NCBI RefSeq assembly: GCF_001570365.1
Contig: NZ_BBYK01000055.1
Location: 98,932 to 162,931, forward strand
Length of the DNA: 64,000 nt
Direction: 5' to 3'
Source: Microtetraspora fusca
Lineage (GTDB): Bacteria > Actinomycetota > Actinomycetes > Streptosporangiales > Streptosporangiaceae
Shown here one piece after another: positions 32,398 through 40,139 of this stretch (position 1 is its first letter; each line of letters begins with the position of its first letter). A program made the translations under genes and the position numbers. The notes under the pieces are model-generated. The model saw only the letters and a program-made list of their open reading frames with translations. It ran no database searches and had not been told where the DNA came from.

Positions 32398-34086
32398 ATG
32401 AGATTGCGTCGCATGGCGACGGCGGCCCTCGCCGCCGCCGCGATGTCCACCCTCGGCGTCGCCGCCGCCACTCCGGCGGCACTCGGCGCCTCGACCACGC
32501 TGGCCGCGTATCCGGCCTGGCAGGCGTGGACGGCCTACAGCGTCGGCGCGCGCGTCACGTACAACGGCGTCGACTACGAGTGCATCCAGGCGCACACCTC
32601 GCAGCCCGGGTGGGAGCCGTCGAACGTCCCGGCCCTGTGGAAGGTCGCGAGCGGCGGCGGCGACACCACGCCGCCGTCGGTCCCCGGGAACCTGCGCAGC
32701 ACGGGCAGCACGACCAGCAGCATCTCGCTGGCCTGGAACGCCTCCACCGACAACGTCGGCGTCACCGGCTACAACGTCTACCGGAACGGCAACCTGGTGA
32801 CGACCGTCACCGGGACGACGTACACCGACACCGGCCTGTCAGCGGGCACCTCCTACAACTACACGGTCCGCGCCCGGGACGCGGCGAACAACCTCTCCGA
32901 CCCCAGCAACACGCTGACCGCGAGCACCCAGAGCGGCAACGGCGCGCCGGGCGCGCCCGGCACGCCGACCGTCAGCGGCAGCACGGACTCGTCGATCTCG
33001 CTGTCCTGGCCGGCCTCCAGCGGCACCGTGACCGGCTACCGCGTCTACGAGGGCGGCACGCAGGTCGCCCAGGTGACCGGGACCACCGCCACGATCTCCA
33101 ACCTGACGACCTGCTCGTCGCACACCTACACCGTCAAGGCGTACAACGCGAGCGGCGAGTCGGCGGCGAGCGGCGCGGTCAGCGGCAGCACCACCGGCTG
33201 CCCGACCGGCGGCCGGATGCCGGGCGCGCCGTACCTCTACATGGGCTGGGGCGACCCGCCGAGCGCGGCGACGGTCATGGACGCGACGGGGATCAAGTCC
33301 TTCACCATGGCGTTCATCCTGTCCGGCGGCGGCTGCACGCCGAAGTGGGACGGCCAGCGGCAGCTCTCCGGCGGCGTCGACGCCCAGACGATCTCGACGA
33401 TCAAGTCCAAGGGCGGCAGCGTCCAGGTCTCGTTCGGTGGCTGGCAGGGCAACAAGCTCGGCCCGAACTGCTCCACCCCGGCCGCCTTCGCCGGAGCGGT
33501 GCAGCAGGTCATCGACGCGGTGGGCCCGGCGGTGGTCGACTTCGACATCGAGAACACCGACGAGTTCGAGAACTACACGGTGCAGGACCGCATCCTCAAC
33601 GGCCTGAAGACCGTCAAGCAGAACAACCCGAACGTCAAGGTCGTGGTCACCTTCGGCACCACCACCTCGGGGCCGAACTCGCACGGCGTCCGCCTGATCA
33701 ACCAGGCGAAGGCGCTGGGAGTCCCGATCGACAACTACACGATCATGCCGTTCGACTTCGGTGGCGGCGCGAACATGTACCAGAGCACGGTCAACGCCGC
33801 CGAGGGCCTGAAGAACGCGCTCAAGTCCGCCAACGGCTGGACCGACGCCCAGGCGTACGCGCACATGGGCATCTCCGGCATGAACGGCCTGTCCGACCAG
33901 CAGGAGCAGACCAGCCCGGCGACGTGGACGCAGATCCGTGACTGGGCGCTGTCCAAGGGCCTGACCCGCCTCGCGTTCTGGTCGGCCAACCGCGACCGGC
34001 CGTGCCCGGGCGGCGGCGTGGCCGAGAACTGCAGCGGCATCGCGCAGCAGAACTGGGAGTTCACCAAGATCACGGCCGGTTTCTGA
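32398..34086 (+). CDS. secreted GH18 chitinase (CBM5/12-FnIII-FnIII-GH18)
   Basis: A 562-aa exported chitinase of the other GH18 subtype. Signal peptide about 1-35; a CBM5/12 module (about 37-85, aromatic-rich AWTAYSVGARVTYNGVDYEC); two FnIII modules (about 95-265); and a GH18 domain (about 275-562) with active site DFDIE at about 381-385. ATG 32398 follows AAGGAGCG. A 77-base stretch of its second FnIII module is identical to one in the upstream chitinase. The pair, with different binding modules and GH18 subtypes, would attack chitin synergistically. Confidence 0.92.
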   Translation: MRLRRMATAALAAAAMSTLGVAAATPAALGASTTLAAYPAWQAWTAYSVGARVTYNGVDYECIQAHTSQPGWEPSNVPALWKVASGGGDTTPPSVPGNLRSTGSTTSSISLAWNASTDNVGVTGYNVYRNGNLVTTVTGTTYTDTGLSAGTSYNYTVRARDAANNLSDPSNTLTASTQSGNGAPGAPGTPTVSGSTDSSISLSWPASSGTVTGYRVYEGGTQVAQVTGTTATISNLTTCSSHTYTVKAYNASGESAASGAVSGSTTGCPTGGRMPGAPYLYMGWGDPPSAATVMDATGIKSFTMAFILSGGGCTPKWDGQRQLSGGVDAQTISTIKSKGGSVQVSFGGWQGNKLGPNCSTPAAFAGAVQQVIDAVGPAVVDFDIENTDEFENYTVQDRILNGLKTVKQNNPNVKVVVTFGTTTSGPNSHGVRLINQAKALGVPIDNYTIMPFDFGGGANMYQSTVNAAEGLKNALKSANGWTDAQAYAHMGISGMNGLSDQQEQTSPATWTQIRDWALSKGLTRLAFWSANRDRPCPGGGVAENCSGIAQQNWEFTKITAGF

Positions 34087-34095
34087 TCGGCGGGC

Positions 34096-34129
34096 TCCGT
34101 GGATCCGCGTCGCTTCGCGGGTCCACGGA
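34096..34129 (+). terminator. terminator after the chitinase pair
   Basis: A 14-bp stem with one internal mismatch (34096-34109 with 34116-34129), about 10 bases after the stop of the second chitinase. Confidence 0.7.
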
Positions 34130-34142
34130 CCGCCCCCGGCCG

Positions 34143-34186
34143 GTACGGCTCGCGTGCCCGACCGCGCCCGCGGACGCGAGCCGTAC
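34143..34186. repeat. second copy of the GTACGGCTCGCGT inverted repeat
   Basis: GTACGGCTCGCGT (34143-34155) and ACGCGAGCCGTAC (34174-34186) are perfectly complementary 13-bp arms around an 18-base loop. The arms equal those of the hairpin at 30479-30523, so the two chitinase genes are bracketed by related palindromes. Confidence 0.8.
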
Positions 34187-34213
34187 AGTCACGTCGGCGT
34201 CCGGAGCGACGTA

Positions 34214-34321
34214 GCGGCATTCACGCGCCGCCTCCCTCCTGACCGCGAAGCCCGCGATGGTCTCCGTCCACCCCTCCACGTGCAGGCGGCATTCACGCGC
34301 CGCCCCCTCCTGAACGCGAAG
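34214..34321. repeat. 36-bp imperfect direct repeats in the gap before the P450 gene
   Basis: GCGGCATTCACGCGCCGCC starts both 34214-34250 and 34286-34321; the copies continue with CCCTCCTGA and CGCGAAG with two or three differences. The rest of the 34130-34484 gap holds no visible gene. Confidence 0.7.
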
Positions 34322-34484
34322 CGCCGGTGGGCTGCCCACCACGCGCGTCGACCTCGCGTGAAAGTCACATCCGCACGGCGAGCAGAAGATCTGCGAATCC
34401 CCACTGTTATCCGCAAAAGCCGCAGAACAAGTCGGTGAATGGTCCGCGCACGAAAGGGATGACGGAGGGCGCCGCGCCGCGATG

Positions 34485-35660
34485 TCACCAGGCGACGGGC
34501 AGCGCGGCGAACCCGCCGGTGAGCCGGTCGGAGCGCACCTCCAGCTCCTCGTACGGCACCGCCAGGCTCAAGGTGGGGAAGCGTGGGAAGAGCGCCTGGA
34601 ACACGGCGCGCAGCTCGATCCTGGCCAGGCTCGCGCCCAGGCAGTAGCGGCCCGCGTAGCCGAACCCGACGTGCGCGTTCTCGCTCTCACGCCCGATGTC
34701 GAACCGTTCCGGGTCGGGGAAGGCCCGCTCGTCCCGGTTGGCGGCGAACGTCGCCAGCACCACCAGCTCACCGGCGCGGACCGTCACGCCGCCGATCTCG
34801 ACGTCCTCGTGCGCGTACCGGACCAGCCCGTGCTGGCTGGGCGCGGCCATCCGCAGGATCTCCTCCACCGCGGCGGGGACCCGCCCGGGGTCGCGGGCCA
34901 GGGCGTCCCGCTGCTCCGGATCGCGCAGGAGGAGCAGCACGCCGTAGTCGATCTGGTTGACGGTCGTCTCGTGCCCGGCGAACAGGAGGCCGCCCGCGAT
35001 CCTGGCGATCTCCGCCTCGGGCAGCTCCGCGGTGGCGAGGTCGGAGTACACGTCCTCGCCCGGACGCTCCCGCTTGGATCGCACCACGGCGAAGCTGTAC
35101 GCGTTCATCTCCGCCTGGGCGGCCGCGGACCGCGCCGGGTCGGTCAGGTCCGTCATCTCCTCCGCGATCGCCCGGAACCGCTCCCTGTCCCTGTACGGCA
35201 CGCCCAGCAGCTCGCAGATCACGTGGACGGGCAGCGGGGCGGACAGGGTGCCGTGCAGGTCGGCGGGCGGCCCCTGCGCGGCCATCCGGTCGAGCAGCGC
35301 GTCCACGAGCAGTTCCACGCGCCCGGTGAGGCGCCGTACGCGCCGCGCGGAGAAGGCGGGCGTGAGCAGCCGCCGCATGGAGTCATGGACCTCGCGTTCG
35401 GTGGCGTGGTCGCCGGTCGGGCCGCCCGCGAACGCGCTGTTGGACAGCCGCGGCGCCGACGCGGGGGTGGGATGCGACCGGCCGAACCGCTCGTCCGCGA
35501 AGACCTGCCTGATCTCCTCCCAGCCGGTCACCAGCCAGGCCTCGTCGCCGGTCGCGGTGCGCACCCGGGTGATCGGCTCGGCGGCCCTGAGCTGCCCGAA
35601 CTCGGGAGCGATCTCCAGGACGTCGTTCCGCGCGAACGGCAGCCGAGGGAGTCCGGACAT
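34485..35660 (-). CDS. cytochrome P450
   Basis: A 391-aa class I bacterial P450. The I-helix oxygen-activation motif is AGHETT (about 230-235), the K-helix ExxR is EEILR, and the heme loop reads FGYAGRYCLG with the thiolate Cys. The fourth loop position is Ala instead of the usual Gly, and Arg replaces the usual His two residues before Cys. ATG 35660 (MSGLPRLPF) is preferred over a further upstream start. No ferredoxin gene is adjacent. It faces a secreted protein gene across a promoter region with a perfect palindrome. Substrate unknown. Confidence 0.9.
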   Translation of the reverse strand: MSGLPRLPFARNDVLEIAPEFGQLRAAEPITRVRTATGDEAWLVTGWEEIRQVFADERFGRSHPTPASAPRLSNSAFAGGPTGDHATEREVHDSMRRLLTPAFSARRVRRLTGRVELLVDALLDRMAAQGPPADLHGTLSAPLPVHVICELLGVPYRDRERFRAIAEEMTDLTDPARSAAAQAEMNAYSFAVVRSKRERPGEDVYSDLATAELPEAEIARIAGGLLFAGHETTVNQIDYGVLLLLRDPEQRDALARDPGRVPAAVEEILRMAAPSQHGLVRYAHEDVEIGGVTVRAGELVVLATFAANRDERAFPDPERFDIGRESENAHVGFGYAGRYCLGASLARIELRAVFQALFPRFPTLSLAVPYEELEVRSDRLTGGFAALPVAW

Positions 35661-35796
35661 GGTCGTTTCCCTTCGCGAGTGGACCTTTCCCAGATCTCTC
35701 CGCTCCGCGCCGGAACAAGCCAAGTAAAGCACCCTTTGACGCTGTTTTCACCATTGTGCGGGGAATGACGCTTTAGGCCGCCTTTATATGACCATG

Positions 35797-35822
35797 TCGT
35801 ATTTATAAGATCATAAATACGA
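35797..35822. promoter_or_regulatory. perfect AT-rich palindromic operator
   Basis: TCGTATTTAT-AAGATC-ATAAATACGA has perfect 10-bp arms around a 6-base spacer in a region far more AT-rich than the genome average. It lies between the divergent P450 (137 bases away) and the DUF732-like gene (77 bases away). Confidence 0.65.
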
Positions 35823-35898
35823 TTAGCGCCGACCAAAAGTGGACATTTGGGCGCGTGGCCGGGACAAGGCGGAGTCCGGGGCTCTACGGTTCCAAATC

Positions 35899-36447
35899 AT
35901 GCACCAAACGCCTGGCTATCAGCAGCCGTACGACCCCCCACAGCAGCAATGGCACCAGCAGGCGCCGCAGCCGCAGCCACACACCCCGATGCAGCCCCCC
36001 ACGCCCACGCCTCCCACGCCACCGCCACCCGCCTCCCGCCGCAAGTCCGGCAGCAAGGCGCCGTTGCTGATCGTCATCGCGATCGTGGTCGTGGCCGCCG
36101 CCGTCGGCGCGTTCTTTTTCCTTACCGGCGGCGAGGACCCCGCGCCGCAGGCGAAGCCGGCCAAGAGCGGGGCGGCCCGCACCGCCGAGGCCCTGCCCAC
36201 CCCGAGCCCCGGACAGCGCGCGGTCTACCTGGAGACCCTCCGGGCGATCTCGCCCGAACTCGCCGAAGACGAGGATCAGGCGATCCGGCAGGCCGGCCTG
36301 GTGTGCCAGCGCGTCCTCAAGCCCGAGGACGGCGGCATGAGCCTCCCTCAGTTCACGGTCGCGGAGCTGTCCAAGGGCGGCGCGTCGATCAACCGCGTGC
36401 AGGCGTTCAAGGTGATCATCGCGGTCAAGGTGTGGTGTAAGCCCTGA
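35899..36447 (+). CDS. single-pass membrane protein with DUF732-like external domain
   Basis: A 182-aa protein. A Gln/Pro-rich cytosolic N terminus (1-50, with PPTPTPPTPPPP) leads to one membrane helix (about 53-77, LLIVIAIVVVAAAVGAFFFL). The external domain (about 80-182) has two Cys (in GLVCQRV and VWCKP) in DUF732-like positions, probably disulfide bonded. I choose ATG 35899; the frame stays open to GTG 35839. It is divergent from the P450 gene. DUF732 function is unknown. Confidence 0.65.
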   Translation: MHQTPGYQQPYDPPQQQWHQQAPQPQPHTPMQPPTPTPPTPPPPASRRKSGSKAPLLIVIAIVVVAAAVGAFFFLTGGEDPAPQAKPAKSGAARTAEALPTPSPGQRAVYLETLRAISPELAEDEDQAIRQAGLVCQRVLKPEDGGMSLPQFTVAELSKGGASINRVQAFKVIIAVKVWCKP

Positions 36448-36506
36448 CCCGGAACCGGCACTCCCCCGGGCCTCCCGGGGCGGGACGCCGCGACACGTCG
36501 GATCAC

Positions 36507-36541
36507 GGGCCGGGTCCGGGCTTCGGGTCCGGACCGGGCCC
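36507..36541. terminator. bidirectional terminator between convergent genes
   Basis: Arms 36507-36519 and 36529-36541 pair in 12 of 13 positions around a 9-base loop, between the ends of the DUF732-like gene and the dehydrogenase gene. Confidence 0.6.
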
Positions 36542-36603
36542 GGGACCGGCGCTCCCCGCGAGACCGCGCGCCTCGGCCGGTTTCGGTGGCGCGCGCCTCG
36601 CGG

Positions 36604-37659
36604 TCAGGGCGAGGGGACGAAGCCGAGGTGCTTGTCCACCACGTTGATCAGTGGGGCACCCGCGACGTACCTGCGCAGGTTCTCCAGGAAGGTCTCGGCG
36701 AGGGCGTCCTGCCACCCCGCCGCGTCGCCGCTCATGTGCGGGGAGATCAGCACCTGGGGGAACGACCACAACGGATGCCCGGCGGGGAGCGGCTCATCCT
36801 CGAACACGTCGAGCGCCGCCCCGGCGAGCCGTCCCGCTCGCAGCGCCTCGACCAGGGCGTCGGTGTCCACCGTCTCGCCCCTGCCGACGTTGATCAGCCG
36901 GGCCGACGGCTTCAGCGCCCCGATGACGTCGGCGTCGATCAGCTTCCGGGTCTCGGGGGTCAGCGGCGTGACGTTGACCAGATAGTCGATGTCCGCGACC
37001 AGCGACGGGAGCCGCGAGGAGTCGAACACCTCGCCGAAGTCGGTGTCGCCGTCCCGCGTCGAGCGGCCCGCGCCGAGCACCGTGAGCCCCACCGCGCGCA
37101 GCATGCGGGCGATCGCCCGCCCGATGGCCCCGGTGCCGACGATCATGACGGTCTTCCCGTCGAGCCGCTCCGTCACGCGGTGCTCCCACCGGCGCTCCCG
37201 CTGCAGGCGCCACGATTCCGGCAGGTCCTTGGCGAAGGCCAGGACGCACGCGAGGACGTACTCGGCGATGGGCCGGTCGAAGACGCCGCGCGAGTTCGTC
37301 ACGACGACGTCGGAGGCGCGCAGCTCGTCGAAGAGCAGCCGATCCACGCCCGCCGCCGTGACGTGAATCCAGCGCAGCGCCTCGGCGTGGTGCCAGACCC
37401 CGCGCAGGGCGGGCGAGAACGAGTCCCAGACCAGCAGCGCGTCACTCCCCGGCAGGGCGTCGCCCAGCTCCGTTCCCCGGGCGTACCGGACCTCGCCCGC
37501 CAGATCGTGCAGGCGATCCCGCGAAGGCGGCAGGTCGTCCCCGTGAAGAACGGTGAGGACGACGCCGCTCCCGGCCCCGTTACCGGTGCCGTGTCGCGTT
37601 CCGGACAGAGCGACCAGGCCGGGCCCGAGTGGCTTCGTGACAGGCAGACGTGCCCGCAT
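36604..37659 (-). CDS. D-2-hydroxyacid dehydrogenase
   Basis: A 351-aa NAD(P)-dependent dehydrogenase of the D-isomer-specific family. The nucleotide-binding motif GTGAIG is near 172-177, catalytic Arg in NVGRGE, Glu in DVFEDEPLP and His in SPHMSG. About 25 residues longer at the N terminus than usual; the ATG at 37659 has AGGAG at a rather long distance, and an internal start is possible. It interconverts 2-oxo acids and D-2-hydroxy acids; substrate unknown. Confidence 0.86.
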   Translation of the reverse strand: MRARLPVTKPLGPGLVALSGTRHGTGNGAGSGVVLTVLHGDDLPPSRDRLHDLAGEVRYARGTELGDALPGSDALLVWDSFSPALRGVWHHAEALRWIHVTAAGVDRLLFDELRASDVVVTNSRGVFDRPIAEYVLACVLAFAKDLPESWRLQRERRWEHRVTERLDGKTVMIVGTGAIGRAIARMLRAVGLTVLGAGRSTRDGDTDFGEVFDSSRLPSLVADIDYLVNVTPLTPETRKLIDADVIGALKPSARLINVGRGETVDTDALVEALRAGRLAGAALDVFEDEPLPAGHPLWSFPQVLISPHMSGDAAGWQDALAETFLENLRRYVAGAPLINVVDKHLGFVPSP

Positions 37660-38029
37660 AGGTACGGTGGCTCCTTCGGTGGATGGGGAGGGTGAGGCTC
37701 GTCGGTCTCACCGCACACGCCTGATCGCGCTCGCATCGTGCGGGAGGTTCGGCGGCCTCTTCGGCGAGGACGTCCGGCGGTTCACGAGGCGGCCGGGGCG
37801 GCCGCCCTCCGGTCCGCGCGCCGCGTGATCTCCTGTGCCGTCGCCGGGTTCACCTCGCTCTACCAGCCAACGGGGCAACATAGCCACCTATTCCCCCAAA
37901 TCCGGCAAATGGGAGGCGGCTGGCCGTCCCTCCCGGTGGGGATAAGCCTCTTCAGCCGGTCGAACGCGTGGCCGGGGGACGGCCGCCCGACCGATCGTCG
38001 GGAAGGCGGCCGTCTCGTCCGGGGCTCGA
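37660..38029. other. 370-base region without a visible gene
   Basis: It holds the promoter side of the dehydrogenase gene and the region after the HAD gene. A run of moderate AT content (about 37870-37910) could contain a minus-strand promoter, but no motif is convincing. The open frames here are high-GC artefacts. Confidence 0.5.
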
Positions 38030-38758
38030 TCAGCGCGCGGTCGGGTCCGACAGCGTGTCCGACAGCCGGTCCGACGGCGGGGCCAGCAGCGGGGCCAGCA
38101 GCGGGGCCAGCGCCGCCTCCAGGTCCGCGACACCGCCGAACAGCACGCCGGTCATGCCGAGCGCCACAGCGGCCTCGACGTTCTCCGCCCGGTCGTCCAC
38201 GAAGAGGCACCGGTCCATCGGGACGCCGGCCCGCTCGGCGGCGATCGCGTAGATGGCCGGATCGGGCTTGACCACGCCGACCCGGGCGCTGTTCACCACG
38301 TCGTCCGCGAAGTACGCGAGCCCCAGCCCGGCGAGGTCGTCCTCCACCTCGGGGGTCGCGTTGGTCACCAGCACGACGGGCACGTACGCCTGGGCGAGGC
38401 GGAGCAGTTCCAGCACCTTCTCGTCCGCGCGGAACGGCGTCCGGGTGAACATGACGGCCAGCTCGCGGGCCTGCTCCTCGGACACGTGATCGGCCAGCGC
38501 GGCGGCGATGGCGTCCCGCCACTGCTCCACGGTGTGCTCGCCCCGGAGCACCGGCAGATCGTTCGCCGGCGCGAGCGCGATCTCGGCGGTCGTTCCCTCC
38601 GCCAGCCCGGCCGCGCGTTCCATCCGGGTCAACTCGGTCATGTCGTAGAAGCGGATCACGCCGTCGAGGTCGCACAGGACGGCGTCGAAGGGCCTGCCGT
38701 TCAGATCGTGAACATCGGCGTGAGCATCGGCGTGGGGTACGGCCTGGGGATTCGTCAC
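38030..38758 (-). CDS. HAD-superfamily hydrolase (phosphatase)
   Basis: A 242-aa HAD hydrolase, subfamily IA-like. Motif I DLDGV carries the nucleophile Asp, motif II is VTNA, motif III Lys in VKPDP, motif IV DDR. The C-terminal tail contains a short repeat APLLAPLLAP and ends DRLSDTLSDPTAR. GTG 38758 follows GGAGGA at short spacing; ATG 38776 is an alternative with a weaker site. Substrate unknown; relatives dephosphorylate phosphoglycolate, sugar phosphates and similar small molecules. Confidence 0.85.
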   Translation of the reverse strand: MTNPQAVPHADAHADVHDLNGRPFDAVLCDLDGVIRFYDMTELTRMERAAGLAEGTTAEIALAPANDLPVLRGEHTVEQWRDAIAAALADHVSEEQARELAVMFTRTPFRADEKVLELLRLAQAYVPVVLVTNATPEVEDDLAGLGLAYFADDVVNSARVGVVKPDPAIYAIAAERAGVPMDRCLFVDDRAENVEAAVALGMTGVLFGGVADLEAALAPLLAPLLAPPSDRLSDTLSDPTAR

Positions 38759-38849
38759 GGCTCCTCCATAGCACATCCGCGACCTGCCCTCTCTCCGCGG
38801 CCGCGGATCAGCCGGTCCGTCCCCGTGATACCGGACGCCCCCGGGCGGG

Positions 38850-39059
38850 TCAGCCCGTCGGGACGTCCGGCTCCTCGGTCCGGTCTGCCGCTCCCCCTCC
38901 GGCGTCGCGCCTCGCCTCGCGGCCCGCCTGTTTGAGCGCGAGGCGCAGCGCGTACTCGATCTGGGCGTTGACGCTGCGCAGATCGTCGGCGGCCCATTTG
39001 GCGATCGCCTCGTAGACGGCCGGGTCGAGCCGGAGCAGGAGCTTCTTGCGTTCGACCAT
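38850..39059 (-). CDS. Arc/RHH-like small protein paired with SPFH gene
   Basis: A 69-aa protein with the ribbon-helix-helix pattern: short basic strand KKLLLRLDP, helix VYEAIAKWAADDLRSV, and second helix NAQIEYALRLALKQAG. The C-terminal 20 residues are disordered. It lies 12 bases after the SPFH gene on the same strand and is surely cotranscribed. Such RHH proteins are DNA-binding regulators or antitoxin-like. No toxin gene is present. Confidence 0.7.
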   Translation of the reverse strand: MVERKKLLLRLDPAVYEAIAKWAADDLRSVNAQIEYALRLALKQAGREARRDAGGGAADRTEEPDVPTG

Positions 39060-39071
39060 GGTCAGGACGGG

Positions 39072-39971
39072 TCAGGCATAGAGGCTGCCGGCGTTGACCA
39101 CCGGCTGGGTCGCCCGGTCGCCACAGAGGACGACCAGGAGGTTGGACACCATCTGGGCCTTGCGCTCCTCGTCGAGTTCGACCACGCCCTGCTCCGAGAG
39201 GCGGTCCAGGGCGAGACCCACCATACTGACAGCGCCCTCGACGATGTGGGTGCGCGCGGCGACCACCTGAGCGGCCTGCTGCCGGACCAGCATGGCCTGG
39301 GCGATCTCGGGGGCGTACGCCAGGTGGGTGATCCGGGCCTCGATCACCTCGATCCCGGCGAGGCCGGTGCGCTCGCGCAGCTCGGCGGTGAGCTCCCCGG
39401 CCACCTCGGCGCCGTCCCGCAGGCTGGTCCGGCCCTCCTCATGGGAGTCGTACGGGTGGCTGGTGGCCAGGTGCCGCACCGCGGCCTCCGACTGGATGGC
39501 CACGTACTCCTCGTAGTCGTCCACCGCGAACGCGGCCCGCCCGGTGTCGACGACCTTGTAGACGACGACCGCGGCGATCTCGACCGGGTTGCCGTCGGCG
39601 TCGTTGACCTTGAGCTTGGTCGTCTCGAAGTTGCGCACGCGCCGGCTCACCCGCTGCTTGGTCGTCAGCGGGAGCACCCACTGGAAGCCGGCCTCGCTCA
39701 CCGAGCCGACGTACCGGCCGAGGAACTGCACGACCTTGGCCTCGTTGGGGTTGATCACGGTGAAACCGGTGGCCGCGACGAAGAAGACCACGATCCACGC
39801 GATCACCGCCAGGCCCGGGAGCCCGAAGTCGCTGGGGTCGTCGCCGAAGGATCCACCGTCCATCCCGTCTCCCGACCAGCCGCGCAGCGCGAACACGGCG
39901 ACGACGCCACCGAGTACCAGCAGTCCGAGCAGCACGGCGAAGCCGTTCAGACGGAACGCCCGACGCTCCAT
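39072..39971 (-). CDS. SPFH/Band 7 membrane protein
   Basis: A 299-aa stomatin/prohibitin-type protein. Two N-terminal hydrophobic segments (about 12-30 and 52-72) anchor it; the SPFH domain runs about 75-240 ([21 protein letters not shown] at its start, [17 protein letters not shown] near its end), then a helical tail. ATG 39971 follows AAGGAGGAACG. SPFH proteins organise membrane microdomains and proteases. It is the first gene of a pair with the RHH protein. Confidence 0.88.
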   Translation of the reverse strand: MERRAFRLNGFAVLLGLLVLGGVVAVFALRGWSGDGMDGGSFGDDPSDFGLPGLAVIAWIVVFFVAATGFTVINPNEAKVVQFLGRYVGSVSEAGFQWVLPLTTKQRVSRRVRNFETTKLKVNDADGNPVEIAAVVVYKVVDTGRAAFAVDDYEEYVAIQSEAAVRHLATSHPYDSHEEGRTSLRDGAEVAGELTAELRERTGLAGIEVIEARITHLAYAPEIAQAMLVRQQAAQVVAARTHIVEGAVSMVGLALDRLSEQGVVELDEERKAQMVSNLLVVLCGDRATQPVVNAGSLYA

Positions 39972-39991
39972 CGTTCCTCCTTGCTATTGAA

Positions 39992-40001
39992 GTGATATCA
40001 C
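39992..40001. promoter_or_regulatory. palindrome upstream of the SPFH gene
   Basis: GTGATATCAC is a perfect 10-bp palindrome 20 bases upstream of the SPFH start, followed (reading into the intergenic region) by two AGATAGCCCA repeats (40004-40013 and 40015-40024). Possible regulator site, perhaps for the RHH protein. Confidence 0.35.
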
Positions 40002-40057
40002 CAAGATAGCCCAAAGATAGCCCATCCACGCAAGCCAGACATTTCCCGCCTCGACGG

Positions 40058-40124
40058 TTTTGGGCCTTGCCGCAGTCATGAGCGGGAGTTACGATCCGGC
40101 TAATTATTAGGAAACTTTCCTTAA
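40058..40124 (+). promoter_or_regulatory. chitinase promoter/operator, copy 2
   Basis: TTTTGGGCCTTG (40058-40069), TACGAT (40090-40095) and TTAGGAAACTTTCCTTAA (40107-40124) with gaps of 20 and 10 bases, exactly as at 30289-30354. The last block is a near-perfect palindrome about GGAAACTTTCC. Confidence 0.75.
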
Positions 40125-40139
40125 GGAAAGAGCCGTCAC

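Noticed and set aside
34482-35768. 428-codon plus-strand open frame
   Set aside because: Antisense to the P450 gene, which has intact motifs on the other strand.
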